Shown here one piece after another: positions 47,510 to 56,613 of a stretch of DNA of 64,000 bases. Below the pieces are notes generated by a model. That model saw only the letters and a list, made by a program, of their open reading frames with translations, made no database searches and was not told where the DNA came from. Every line of letters begins with the position of its first letter. Positions within the stretch are counted from its first letter, which is position 1. The stretch covers positions 57,499-121,498 of the forward strand of contig DAHUZJ010000104.1 of NCBI GenBank assembly GCA_027306585.1, given 5' to 3'. Origin of the DNA: Acidimicrobiaceae bacterium. Lineage in GTDB: Bacteria; Actinomycetota; Acidimicrobiia; Acidimicrobiales; RAAP-2. A program made the position numbers and the translations under genes.

Positions 47510-49002
47510 CGCCCGCCGGCCGCCCCACACCGTCGGTGCTCGCACCGGCGCCGGCGATCGGCTGGTCCGACCTGGCCGGTGCTGCCGTGGGCATCTGGGG
47601 GGTCGGGGTCGAGGGCGGCGCCAGCCTGCGGCGGCTGCGGGCGCTCGGGGCCACCCCCGTCCTGGTCGACGACCGCCCGCCCTCCTCGACGGTCGGCGGG
47701 CTCCCGGTCCTCCCGACCACCGAGGGCGGCCTGGAGGCGCTCGCCCGCTGCGACGTCGTGGTGAAGTCCCCCGGGATCAGCCGTCACCGCCCGGACGTCG
47801 TCGAGCTGGCCGCTCGAGGCGTGGCCGTGGCGGGCGGGCTCGGGCTCTGGCTGCAGGAGACCGACCGGGACCGGGTGCTGTGCGTGACGGGCACCAAGGG
47901 CAAGAGCACCACGACGGCCGTCGCCGCCCATCTCCTCACCGCCCTCGGGGTGCGGGCTCGGACGGCCGGCAACTTCGGCCTGCCGCCGTGGGACCCCCAA
48001 GGTGGCGACGACCCGGTCGACTACTGGGTGGTCGAGGTCTCGAGCTTCCAGGCGACCGACCTCGCCGCCGCGCCGCCGGTGGTGGCCGTCACCTCGCTCG
48101 GCGCGGACCACCTCGACTGGCACGGGGACCTCGACGCGTACTACCGGGACAAGCTGTCGCTCTGCACCCGCCCGGGCGCCCGGCTGACCGTGGCCGACGG
48201 CTCGAGCGACGCGCTGCGGACCCATCGGGCCCTGCTCGGGCAGGAGGTCCGCTGGGTGGCGGTGGGCGACCCCGACCTCGACGGACCCTGGGCCGACGGC
48301 CTCGGACTGCTCGGGGCCCACAACCGCCGCAATGCCCTGGTGGCGCGAGCCTGCCTCGAGGCCCTCGGCGTGCCGCGTGCCGGCGACGACCCTGCGCTCG
48401 CCCGGGCGGCCGCCGGGTTCACCGGGCTCGACAGCCGACTGCGGCGCCTCGGCACGGTGGCCGGTGTCGAGTTCGTCGACGACAGCCTCTCGACCAACGT
48501 GCTGCCCACCCTCGCCGCCCTGGACGCCTTCGCCGGCCGGCGCCTCGCACTGCTGGCCGGCGGCTACGACCGGGGGATCGACTACGCGCCCCTCGCCGCC
48601 CGGCTGCTGGCACGCGCCGAGCCGACCTTCCTGGCCACCCTGCCGGCGAGTGGCGCCCGCATCCGGACGGCGCTCGCCGGGACGGCGGGTGGCGCCGGGG
48701 GCTCGGTGCCCGCCTCCGACCCCGCCGGCGGCTCGGCGCTGACCGTGGTGGACGCCCCCGACGTGGCGGCGGCCACCGAGTCGGCGTTCGCCTGGGCCCG
48801 CCCGGACGGCGTCGTGCTCCTGTCCCCCGCCGCCCCCAGCTTCGGGCAGTTCCGCGACTACCGGGAGCGGGCGGCCGCCTTCGCCGAGGCGATGGCCGCG
48901 TGCGCCGCCCTGCCGGGCGTCGCCGGCGAGGGCCACCGCGTCACGGCTGGGGGAGCAGGACGTGGGGGTTCAGGATCCCGTCGGGGTCCAGCGCCCGCTT
49001 GA
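47506..49002 (+). CDS. murD2: UDP-MurNAc-L-Ala--L-Glu ligase MurD2
   Basis: A 498-residue Mur ligase of the MurD type that works with MurL: it adds L-Glu, not D-Glu. ATP motif VTGTKGKSTTTAVAAHLL near 126, EVSSFQATDL and TSLGADHLDWHGDLDAYYRDK (in part), then AHNRRNALVA and FVDDSLSTNVLPTLAAL. SPAAPSFGQFRDYRERAAAF closes the C-domain. GTG 47506 overlaps the murL stop. The last 62 bases overlap the 3' end of the opposite FAD oxidase gene, and its final 20 residues are a Gly/Arg-rich tail. (The stretch of the third motif is TSLGADHLDWHG.). Confidence 0.88.
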   Translation: MTPAGRPTPSVLAPAPAIGWSDLAGAAVGIWGVGVEGGASLRRLRALGATPVLVDDRPPSSTVGGLPVLPTTEGGLEALARCDVVVKSPGISRHRPDVVELAARGVAVAGGLGLWLQETDRDRVLCVTGTKGKSTTTAVAAHLLTALGVRARTAGNFGLPPWDPQGGDDPVDYWVVEVSSFQATDLAAAPPVVAVTSLGADHLDWHGDLDAYYRDKLSLCTRPGARLTVADGSSDALRTHRALLGQEVRWVAVGDPDLDGPWADGLGLLGAHNRRNALVARACLEALGVPRAGDDPALARAAAGFTGLDSRLRRLGTVAGVEFVDDSLSTNVLPTLAALDAFAGRRLALLAGGYDRGIDYAPLAARLLARAEPTFLATLPASGARIRTALAGTAGGAGGSVPASDPAGGSALTVVDAPDVAAATESAFAWARPDGVVLLSPAAPSFGQFRDYRERAAAFAEAMAACAALPGVAGEGHRVTAGGAGRGGSGSRRGPAPA

Positions 49003-50353
49003 CGGCGGCGAAGGCCGCGAGCTCGGCGGGGCTGCGGTTGAGGTGCAACCAATGGGCCTTGGCGGTCCCGATCCCGTGCTCGGCGCTGATGGACCCGCCT
49101 CGCTCGACGACCGCCCGGAGGACGGCGTCGTCGACGGTCTCGTCGTCGGGGTCGGGCCCGGTCACGTTGACGTGCACGTTGCCGTCGGCCACGTGCCCGT
49201 ACAGCCAGGTGCGGGCGCCCGGTGCCACCGCCGCCACGACGGCGGGCACCTCCGCCACGAACGCCGCCAGCTCGCCGAAGGGAAGGGTCACGTCCAGCTT
49301 GTGGGGCGGCACGCCGACCGCGTTGACCGCCTCGGGCTGCGCCTCCCGGTAGCGCCACAGAGCACGGGCGCGCGGGGCCTCGGTCCCGACGGCCGCGTCC
49401 GCCAGGCCCTCGACGGAGCCCACCGCCTCGACGAGGGCGGCCGTCGGATCGGTCGGTCCCGACACCTCCAGGAGCAGGTAGGCGTCGTGGGGCTCGGGGA
49501 AGGGTGCCGGGAGGCCGGACGTGGCGCACACCAGCTCCATGCCGGGCCCGAGGAGGAACTCGGCCGCCGAGAGGTCGGGGAGCTCCCGGCGGACGCCGAG
49601 CGCCGTCGCCACCATCCGCCCCACCGCGTCGTCACCGTCGAAGGCGAGGAGCGCCACCACCGAGGCCGGTGACGGGGGCACCAACCGCAACCGTACGGCG
49701 GTCACCACCCCGAGCGTCCCCTCGCTCCCGCACAGCAACGGCGCCAGTGCGTAGCCGGTGTTGTCCTTGAGCAGCCCGCCCAGGTGGGACACGACGGCGC
49801 CCGTCCCCAGGACGGCCTCGACCCCGAGCACCTGCGCCCGGGTGTCGCCGTAGCGCAGGAGGCGCAGGCCGCCGGCGTTGGTCCCGACGTTGCCGCCGAT
49901 CGTGGCGCTGTCCCGGGCGCCCAGGTCGACCCCGTAGGTCCACCCGGCGGCCTCGGCGCCCGCCCGCAGGTCGCCGAGCGTCACCCCCGCCCCGGCGGTC
50001 ACCTGTCCGGCCTGCCGGTCCACCTCCCCGAGCCCGGACAGGCGCCGGAGGCTGAGCACCACCTCACCGTGGAGCGGGACGCCGCCGCCGACCAAGCCGG
50101 TGTTGCCACCCTGGGGGACCAGGGGGGCACCGTGGCGGCGGCACGCCGCCACCACCCCGGCGACCTCGTCGGTCGTGCCGGGCCGGACCACGACCCCCGT
50201 TGCGCCCTTGAACCGTCCCGTCCAGTCCACGGCGTAGCTCGCCACCACCTCGGGGTCGGTGAGCACGTGCGGGTGACCGACCACCTCGGCCAGGTCGGCC
50301 AGGAGGGCCGGGGCGGCGGCGTCGACGACGTCGGTGGTGTCGGCGGGTTCCAC
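48941..50353 (-). CDS. GlcD-like FAD-binding oxidase
   Basis: A 470-residue FAD-linked oxidase of the glycolate/D-lactate dehydrogenase group. The PP-loop FAD domain has PLVPQGGNTGLVGGGVP and ARDSATIGGNVGTNAGGLRL, with LLKDNTGYALAPLLCGSEGTL (in part). The C-terminal half ends GGSISAEHGIGTAKAHWLHL and HVADGNVHVNV, with active-site His. Likely substrates are D-2-hydroxyacids. GTG 50353 is a moderate choice. Its 3' end overlaps murD2 by 62 bases. Confidence 0.9.
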   Translation of the reverse strand: MEPADTTDVVDAAAPALLADLAEVVGHPHVLTDPEVVASYAVDWTGRFKGATGVVVRPGTTDEVAGVVAACRRHGAPLVPQGGNTGLVGGGVPLHGEVVLSLRRLSGLGEVDRQAGQVTAGAGVTLGDLRAGAEAAGWTYGVDLGARDSATIGGNVGTNAGGLRLLRYGDTRAQVLGVEAVLGTGAVVSHLGGLLKDNTGYALAPLLCGSEGTLGVVTAVRLRLVPPSPASVVALLAFDGDDAVGRMVATALGVRRELPDLSAAEFLLGPGMELVCATSGLPAPFPEPHDAYLLLEVSGPTDPTAALVEAVGSVEGLADAAVGTEAPRARALWRYREAQPEAVNAVGVPPHKLDVTLPFGELAAFVAEVPAVVAAVAPGARTWLYGHVADGNVHVNVTGPDPDDETVDDAVLRAVVERGGSISAEHGIGTAKAHWLHLNRSPAELAAFAAVKRALDPDGILNPHVLLPQP

Positions 50354-50490
50354 GACGGCGCAGCGTACCTCTGTGCCGGGGATCGGCCGTCCCGTGCCGG
50401 ACGGCGACCGGCGGGGGCGGGACCGGACGGGGTCGGACGGATCGGGGGGGCGCCCCACGAGGCTCGGTGGGCGCTCGGGGCCTGACGCGC

Positions 50491-50519
50491 TTGACAGGCG
50501 TCCGAACTGCAACCAGAGT
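50491..50519 (+). promoter_or_regulatory. Candidate promoter before the Fic-like gene
   Basis: TTGACA at 50491-50496 and CAGAGT at 50514-50519 are 17 bp apart. The -10 is weak. A repeated TGCAACC (around 50508 and 50519) flanks it. The site is about 60 bp upstream of the Fic-like gene start. Confidence 0.3.
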
Positions 50520-50578
50520 GCAACCGTCATTTTCACGACGGGCAGCCGACCGGTGCCCGACGAACTCGATCTTCGACC

Positions 50579-50625
50579 GTGCCGAACATGCCGAACATGC
50601 CGAACATGCCGAACATGCCGAACAT
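50579..50625 (+). repeat. Nine-base (ATGCCGAAC) tandem repeat
   Basis: Five copies of a 9-base unit start the Fic-like gene, giving MPNMPNMPNMPNMPNM. Each unit carries an in-frame ATG, so several starts are possible, and slippage would change only the count of repeats. Confidence 0.9.
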
Positions 50626-51673
50626 GCCCCCACCCCACCCCACCCCGCCCCGGATCGCCTACACCGAGCGCCTGGTCACCTTGCTCACCGACGCCACCGG
50701 AGCCCTGCACGACCTCGGCGGCCACGCCCGCCTGGTCCCCGACGCCCGGCTCGCCGGCGCCGCCGCGATCGTCGACACGGCGACCCGGTGCGCTGCTCTG
50801 GACGGCGACCGCGTGGGCGCCGTCGACCTCCTCCGGTTCGAGGCCGGCGACACGCTGGGCCCTGCGGGTGCGGATCGTGACGGCCCCTTGGCGGCCACGG
50901 CCCGCGGGGCCGCCGACCGGGCCGCCGCCCTGCGGCTCGGTCTCGACCGCCTTGCAGAGGGCGCCCCGCTCGACGGCGCCCTCCTGTGGGCGGTCCGGTG
51001 TCGCCTGGACGGCGGCGCCACTGCTGGGCCAGCGGCGTCGGCGGTGACGGCGGGAACGGCGGCCACTGCGGCTTGGCGGAAGCTGGCGCGGCTCCTCGGC
51101 GACGGCTCGCTGCCCCTGCTGGTCCGCCTGGCGCTGGCGCAGCGCCGCCTCGGCCCCGGGTCGGGCGATGACCAGCGGATGGGCCCGCTGCTGCCGACGC
51201 TCGCGCTACGGGCGGGCGGCGTGCTGGCCGAGCCGGTCCTCCGGCTGCCGGTGCACCATACCGACCGGCGCCGGGAGTACCGGGCGTGCCTCGCCGCCGG
51301 CGACCCCGAGCGCTGGGTGCGGTACTTCCTCGACGCCGTCCGCACCCAGGCGGAGGCCGACGGACGGTGGGTCCTCGGCCTGCGACGACGGCGGGAGGAG
51401 ACGGCCGAGGAGCTGCGGAAGGGCCGTGCCTCCCGGGCGGCCATCGCCGCGGCAGCCCAGCTGCTGGCCCGGCCGTACCTGTCGGCGACGACGCTCGCGG
51501 CCGACCTGGGCGTCAGCCTGCCGACGGCCCGGGCGGCCATCGAGCAACTGGTCGCGGCGGGGGAGCTGGTCGAGCAGACGAACCGGCGCCGTGACCGCTT
51601 CTACGTGGCGCCCTGCCTCGTCGCCGAGCTCTTCGGCACGAGCGAGAGCCTGGGAGGGGACTCGAACCCCTGA
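50579..51673 (+). CDS. Degenerate Fic-family protein with winged helix
   Basis: A 364-residue protein related to Fic/DOC but without the catalytic motif. The N-terminus is a repeat of Met-Pro-Asn. DLLRFEAG near 83 matches the Fic_N segment, the region SLPLLVRLALAQRRL then GPGSGDDQRMGPLL (192-205) aligns with the place of HPFxDGNGRxGRLL, and LPVHHTDRRREY and WVRYFLDAVRTQAEA follow as in Fic C-terminal helices. The winged helix (near 300-350) has LAADLGVSLPTARAAIEQL. His, Phe and Asn of the motif are gone, so AMPylation is unlikely. The last 27 bases run into the opposite tRNA gene. Confidence 0.7.
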   Translation: MPNMPNMPNMPNMPNMPPPHPTPPRIAYTERLVTLLTDATGALHDLGGHARLVPDARLAGAAAIVDTATRCAALDGDRVGAVDLLRFEAGDTLGPAGADRDGPLAATARGAADRAAALRLGLDRLAEGAPLDGALLWAVRCRLDGGATAGPAASAVTAGTAATAAWRKLARLLGDGSLPLLVRLALAQRRLGPGSGDDQRMGPLLPTLALRAGGVLAEPVLRLPVHHTDRRREYRACLAAGDPERWVRYFLDAVRTQAEADGRWVLGLRRRREETAEELRKGRASRAAIAAAAQLLARPYLSATTLAADLGVSLPTARAAIEQLVAAGELVEQTNRRRDRFYVAPCLVAELFGTSESLGGDSNP

Positions 51674-51719
51674 CCTGCGCATTACGAATGCGCTGCTCTA
51701 CCGGCTGAGCTACCCAGGC
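51647..51719 (-). tRNA. tRNA-Thr (anticodon CGT)
   Basis: A 73-base cloverleaf on the minus strand: acceptor stem GCCTGGG/CCCAGGC, D arm GCTC-AGCCGGTA-GAGC, anticodon stem GCGCA/TGCGC with loop TTCGTAA, T arm AGGGG-TTCGAGT-CCCCT. The anticodon CGT reads the threonine codon ACG. The discriminator is T and CCA is not encoded. It overlaps the 3' end of the Fic-like open frame. Confidence 0.95.
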
Positions 51720-51790
51720 ACCGACCCGACCTGCAGCGGCAGGCGCCACCGGTCTGGACGCACCATCGTAGGCGCGCCGGGAGGACCCGA

Positions 51791-52930
51791 TCAGCCGCCG
51801 AGACGGCCGAGCCGCACCAGGAGGGCCTCGAGCAGCAGCGCCTCGTTCGGGTTGCGACGGAGGGCGGCGGTTGCCTCCGTGACCAGCGCAACCGCCTCAC
51901 CGTGCCCGCGCACCTCGTCGGGGACGCCGGACGCCGCCAGGGCGCCGAAGCGGCCCCCGTAGGCGCGGGCCAACATCCCGAGCCCTGAGCGGAGCTCCTC
52001 GGTGCGCCACCGGCGCTCCTCGCGGTGTTGGCGGTCCGTGATCTCCTTGCGGCCCGGCAGACCACGCTCGCCCAGCGACGAAGCCTCGTCGGTCAGCGCC
52101 GCCAGCTCTTCGGCGTGGCGGGCCCGCAGCGGCCCGAGGGCGTCGTCGACGCCGGCCAGCAGCTCACGTGCCAGGGCGCGGGCCGTGGCCCCGTGGCCGT
52201 CGAGGCGACCGGGCACCGACCGCCAGCGTGCCGCCCGCTCGTCGAACCCGGGGTCCTCGGCCAGCAGCCGGGCCCGGTCCAGGTCGCCGCCCGCTCCCTC
52301 GGCCACCAGGGACGCCTGGTCGGGCGACGTACCTCGAGCGACCAGCCACTCCGCCACGGCCGCCGCAGGGACCGGCGGGAACGGCACCTCGACGCAGCGG
52401 CTGGCCACCGTCACGAGCTCCGGGGGGAGGTCGTCGGCCAGCAGCACGAAGACAGTGGCCGGCGGCGGCTCCTCGACGGTCTTGAGCAGCGCCGGCGCCG
52501 AGCGAACAGCGAGGTGGACATCGGTCACCACGAGCACCTGGCGCTCCGCCTCGAACGGGCGCCGTTGGGCCAGGCCCACCAGGCGCCGGGCGTCGTCGAT
52601 GCCGAGCGCGGCGCCGGTGCGCTCCACCAGCACGACGTCGGGGTGGGTGCCCGCGAGTGCCCGGCGGCACGTGTCGCACGTCCCGCACCCGCCGTCCGGA
52701 CAGAGGAGCGCGGCTGCGAACGCCAGGGACGCCGGACGGCTGCCGCTGCCCGTCGGCCCTCGGAAGAGGTAGGCGTGCACCGGGTGGCGGGCCGCAGCAC
52801 GCAGCGACGCCACCGCCGCCGGTTGGCCGACGACCTCGGCGAAGAGGGCGGCCACCGGGTGGCGACGCGGCTCGTCGTCGTCGGCGAGGTCCGGGGCGGC
52901 GGCGGGGTCCGGAGCCCCGGCGGCGGTCAC
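51791..52930 (-). CDS. holB: DNA polymerase III subunit delta'
   Basis: A 379-residue clamp-loader subunit. The RFC-like box VVGQPAAVASLRAA is followed by a degenerate Walker A GPTGSGSR (no Lys, as in many delta' subunits), a zinc module CGTCDTCRRAL, and the conserved SAPALLKTVEEPPPATVFVL and SRC region VASRCVEVPF. GTG 52930 overlaps the tmk stop. The set topA-tmk-holB is a common order in actinobacteria. Confidence 0.93.
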   Translation of the reverse strand: MTAAGAPDPAAAPDLADDDEPRRHPVAALFAEVVGQPAAVASLRAAARHPVHAYLFRGPTGSGSRPASLAFAAALLCPDGGCGTCDTCRRALAGTHPDVVLVERTGAALGIDDARRLVGLAQRRPFEAERQVLVVTDVHLAVRSAPALLKTVEEPPPATVFVLLADDLPPELVTVASRCVEVPFPPVPAAAVAEWLVARGTSPDQASLVAEGAGGDLDRARLLAEDPGFDERAARWRSVPGRLDGHGATARALARELLAGVDDALGPLRARHAEELAALTDEASSLGERGLPGRKEITDRQHREERRWRTEELRSGLGMLARAYGGRFGALAASGVPDEVRGHGEAVALVTEATAALRRNPNEALLLEALLVRLGRLGG

Positions 52931-53550
52931 GTGGCGCCGAGCCGTTCACGCACCGCCGACTCGACGGCCGTGGCGACGTCGTCGACGGAGCCGGCGCCGT
53001 CGACGACCACCCAGCGATGCGGCTCGCCTCTGGCGAGCTCGAGGTACCCGTCCCGGACACGCCGGTGGAACCCGGGGTCGAGCGACTCCAGGCGATCGGG
53101 ACGGGCGCCGGCGAGCCGCCGGCGAGCCACCTCTGGCGGCACGTCGACGAGGACCGAGAGGTCGGCCTCCACACCGCCCGAGGCGAAGCCGACCACCTCG
53201 CGCAGCGCCGCCACCGGGAGCCTCCGCCCCCACCCCTGGTAGGCGAGGGTCGAGCCCGAGTAGCGGTCGGTCACCACCCAGCGTCCGGCGTCGAGGGCCG
53301 GCCGGACGACCTCGTCGACGTGTTGGGCTCGATCGGCGGCCATGAGCAGCGCCTCGGTGCGAGGGCCGGGAGCCGATGTCGCCGACGGGTCGAGGAGCAA
53401 CGCCCGGAGGGCACGGCCGAGGCCGGTGGCACCCGGCTCGTGGGTCAGCACGGCGCCGAGCACCTGAGCGAGGCGGGCCGCCTGGGTGCTCTTGCCGCAG
53501 CCGTCGACACCTTCGAGCGCCACCAGCCGACCGGCAGCCGGGGTCGTCAC
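52927..53550 (-). CDS. tmk: Thymidylate kinase
   Basis: A 207-residue dTMP kinase. P-loop [19 protein letters not shown]-type sequence (here [19 protein letters not shown]), [30 protein letters not shown] and [18 protein letters not shown] are signatures. It makes dTDP for DNA synthesis. GTG 53550 overlaps the topA stop (GTGA), and its stop overlaps holB, so topA-tmk-holB are translationally coupled. Confidence 0.96.
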   Translation of the reverse strand: MTTPAAGRLVALEGVDGCGKSTQAARLAQVLGAVLTHEPGATGLGRALRALLLDPSATSAPGPRTEALLMAADRAQHVDEVVRPALDAGRWVVTDRYSGSTLAYQGWGRRLPVAALREVVGFASGGVEADLSVLVDVPPEVARRRLAGARPDRLESLDPGFHRRVRDGYLELARGEPHRWVVVDGAGSVDDVATAVESAVRERLGAT

Positions 53551-56462
53551 CCGCCGTCGTCGGCGACGGACCCGTTCGAGCTGGCGGGTGGCGGCGCCGC
53601 CTTCTTGGCCGCCGCCTTCTTGGCCGTGGCCTTCTTGGCCGCCGCCTTCTTGGCGGTCGCCTTCTTGGCCGTGGCCTTCTTGGCGGTGGCCTTCTTGGCG
53701 GTGGCCTTCTTGGCGCCCCGCCGGGTCGCGGGTCCAGCCGCCCGCCGGTCCGCCAGCAGCTCGCCTGCGCGCTCGATGGTGATGGTCTGGGGATCGTCCC
53801 CCTTGCGCAACGAGGCGTTGGTCGTGCCGTCCGTCACGTACGGCCCGAAACGCCCCTCCCGCACGACAACAGGCAGGCCGGTGCCCGGGTCCGCGCCGAG
53901 CTCCCGCAGCGGCCCCGCGGCGGCACCGCGGCCACGACGGGTCTTGGGCTGCTGGAAGACGGCGCATGCCTCGTCGAGAGTGACGGTGAGGAGCTGCTCC
54001 TCGCTGGCGAGACTGCGGGTGTCGTTGCCGCGCTTCAGGTACGGACCGAAGCGCCCGTTGTGGGCGACGATCTCCTCGCCGGTGACCGGGTCCGTGCCCA
54101 CCACACGGGGGATCCGCAACAGGTCCAGCGCCTGCTCGAGGGTGACGGTGGTCGGCGTCATGGATGCGAAGAGCGACGCCGTCCGTGGCTTCGGCCCGCC
54201 CTCCACCACGTCGCCCAGCTGGACGTAGGGCCCGTACCGCCCGGCGCGCACGCGCACGGCCTCCCCCGTCTCCGGGTCGGTCCCGAGCTCGCGATCGTTC
54301 GACGGCGCCGCCAGCAGCTCCTCGGCCCGTGTGACGCTGAGCTCGTCGGGGGCGAGGTCGTCGGGGATCGACGCCCGCTCCTCGCCGCGCTGGAGGTACG
54401 GGCCGTAGCGGCCGACGCGCACGACGATCGGGTTGCCGTCGGCGTCGGTGCCGATGGGGATGGAGTTGATCTCCCGGGCGTCGATGTCCGCGAGATGGGT
54501 GGCGACCGCCCCCTTGAGCCCGAGGCGACTGGTCGGTCCACCACCGGGCCCGATCCCCACGCCGGGCTCGCTCGAGCCGCCCGCGGTGCCGGCCGGGGCA
54601 GGGGGGCCGCCCGAGCCGTTGCCCCGCGGCCCCCCGAAGTAGAAGCGGGTGAGCCACGGGAGGACCTCTTCGCGGCCACTGGCGATCTCGTCGAGGTCGT
54701 CCTCCATGGCAGCGGTGAAGTTGTAGTCGACGAGGTCGGGGAAGTACCGCTCGAGGAGGCCGACCACGGCGAATGCGGTGAAGCTCGGCACGAGCGCCGA
54801 CCCCTTCTTCCACACGTAGCCGCGGTCGAGAATGGTGGCGATGACGCTGGCATAGGTGGATGGCCGGCCCACACCCAGCTCCTCCATGGCCTTCACCAGC
54901 GATGCCTCCGTGTAGCGGGCCGGCGGCTGGGTGGCGTGCGAGCCGGGCTCGAGCTCGAGTGCCTCCACCTCGTCGCCCTCGGCGAGCGGCGGCAACACCA
55001 CCTCCCGGTCGGCCAGCTCGGCCTCGGGGTCGTCCTCGCCCTCGACGTAGGCACGCAAGAACCCGGGGAAGGCGATCACCCGCCCGCTCGCCGACAGCTC
55101 GGCCTCGGCGCCGGGCAGCACGGGGGCATCGGCCGGCATGCGTCCGGCCAGGCGCACCTGGGCGCTCGTCCCGGTGGCGTCCGCCATCTGCGACGCGATC
55201 GTGCGCTTCCAGATCAGCTCGTACAGGCGCAGCTCGTCCCCCGACAGCGAGCGCGCCGCCTGCTCGGGGGTCCGGAACGAGTCGCCGGCGGGGCGGATGG
55301 CCTCGTGGGCCTCCTGGGCGTTCTTCACCTTGCGCTCGTAACGCCGCGGGGCGTCGGGCACGTAGCGGGCCCCGTACAGGGAGGTGGCCTGCGAGCGCGC
55401 CGCCCGCAGCGCCTCGTCCGACAGCGTGGTCGAGTCGGTCCGCATGTAGGTGATCCAGCCCTGCTCGTACAAGCGCTGGGCCACCTGCATGGCGCGCTGG
55501 GAGCTGAAGCGCAGCTTGCGACCGGCCTCCTGCTGGAGGGTGGAGGTCATGAACGGGGGCGCCGGGGAGCGGCGGAACGGCCGCTCCGTGACCGACCGCA
55601 CGGTGAAGTCGCGGTGGGCCAGGCCGGCGGCGAGGGCACGGGCCTCCTCCTCGACGAGAACCCGCACCGCCTCGGTGCCGCCCACGCGGCCCTCGGCGTC
55701 GAAGTTGCGCCCGGTGGCCACGGACGTCCGGTCCAGGGTCACCAGCGTGGCGGTGAAGGTGGCGGGGGCCGCCGCGTCCACCCCGGTGTCCGCCGGCGCG
55801 GCGGACCCGACCCTGCGGGCAGCCGGGGCGGCCAGCGTGGCCTCCACCCCCCACCACGTGGCCGACCGGAACCGCATGCGGGCCCGCTCCCGCTCCACCA
55901 CCATGCGCGTCGCCACGCTCTGCACCCGGCCGGCCGAGAGCCGCGGCATGACCTTCTTCCACAGCACCGGCGAGACCTCGTAGCCGTAGAGGCGGTCGAG
56001 GATGCGACGGGCCTCCTGGGCGTCGACCAGGCGGCGGTCGAGGTCGCGCCACTCCTCCACCGCCCGCCGGATGGCACCCGGGGTGATCTCGTGGAACACC
56101 ATCCGCTTCACGGGGACCCGGGGCGACAGGACCTCGGTCAGGTGCCACGCGATGGACTCGCCCTCGCGGTCCTCGTCGGTGGCGAGGTAGACCTCGTCGG
56201 CGTCCTTGAGGAGCCGCTTGAGGTTGGCCACCACCGACCTCTTCGCCGCCGACACGACGTAGAGGGGCTTGAAGCCGTTGTCCACGTCGACCCCGAGCCG
56301 CGCCCAGTCCTCACCCTTGAACGCGGCCGGGACCTCGTCGGCACCGCGGGGCAGGTCCCGGACGTGGCCGATGGACGACTCGACGACGAAGTCGGGCCCC
56401 AGCATCCCCGCGATGGTCCGGGCCTTGGCCGGGGACTCCACGATGACCAGCGCCTTACCCAT
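53547..56462 (-). CDS. topA: DNA topoisomerase I
   Basis: A 971-residue type IA topoisomerase. Toprim domain: [19 protein letters not shown] and [16 protein letters not shown]; active-site Tyr in [14 protein letters not shown] near 325. Several C-terminal repeat domains ([10 protein letters not shown]-like: [20 protein letters not shown]) follow. The tail is a Lys/Ala/Thr repeat that binds nucleic acid as in mycobacterial TopA. It relaxes negative supercoils. The ATG at 56462 gives the family start [13 protein letters not shown]. Confidence 0.96.
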   Translation of the reverse strand: MGKALVIVESPAKARTIAGMLGPDFVVESSIGHVRDLPRGADEVPAAFKGEDWARLGVDVDNGFKPLYVVSAAKRSVVANLKRLLKDADEVYLATDEDREGESIAWHLTEVLSPRVPVKRMVFHEITPGAIRRAVEEWRDLDRRLVDAQEARRILDRLYGYEVSPVLWKKVMPRLSAGRVQSVATRMVVERERARMRFRSATWWGVEATLAAPAARRVGSAAPADTGVDAAAPATFTATLVTLDRTSVATGRNFDAEGRVGGTEAVRVLVEEEARALAAGLAHRDFTVRSVTERPFRRSPAPPFMTSTLQQEAGRKLRFSSQRAMQVAQRLYEQGWITYMRTDSTTLSDEALRAARSQATSLYGARYVPDAPRRYERKVKNAQEAHEAIRPAGDSFRTPEQAARSLSGDELRLYELIWKRTIASQMADATGTSAQVRLAGRMPADAPVLPGAEAELSASGRVIAFPGFLRAYVEGEDDPEAELADREVVLPPLAEGDEVEALELEPGSHATQPPARYTEASLVKAMEELGVGRPSTYASVIATILDRGYVWKKGSALVPSFTAFAVVGLLERYFPDLVDYNFTAAMEDDLDEIASGREEVLPWLTRFYFGGPRGNGSGGPPAPAGTAGGSSEPGVGIGPGGGPTSRLGLKGAVATHLADIDAREINSIPIGTDADGNPIVVRVGRYGPYLQRGEERASIPDDLAPDELSVTRAEELLAAPSNDRELGTDPETGEAVRVRAGRYGPYVQLGDVVEGGPKPRTASLFASMTPTTVTLEQALDLLRIPRVVGTDPVTGEEIVAHNGRFGPYLKRGNDTRSLASEEQLLTVTLDEACAVFQQPKTRRGRGAAAGPLRELGADPGTGLPVVVREGRFGPYVTDGTTNASLRKGDDPQTITIERAGELLADRRAAGPATRRGAKKATAKKATAKKATAKKATAKKAAAKKATAKKAAAKKAAPPPASSNGSVADDGG
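53590..53720 (-). repeat. 15-bp imperfect tandem repeats at the topA 3' end
   Basis: Repeats of CTTCTTGGC(G/C)G(T/C)GGC type on the plus strand encode the [13 protein letters not shown] tail of TopA in about nine units. Confidence 0.85.
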
Positions 56463-56613
56463 GGCGGGCTCCCGGACGCGCCGAGGGCGCAGCCGTTGTG
56501 GTGGCGTGAGAGGGGTCGGGTCGGGACATGTCGACGAAAGGCTCCCGGCCCGGGGGGGTCCGTGTCAAGGCGCCCCCAAGGCCGTCCGCAGCGGCGCTGG
56601 CGCCGGTGCTCCG

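Noticed and set aside
50579-50625. CRISPR-like repeat array
   Set aside because: Units are 9 bp, directly adjacent and in frame with a gene; there are no spacers.
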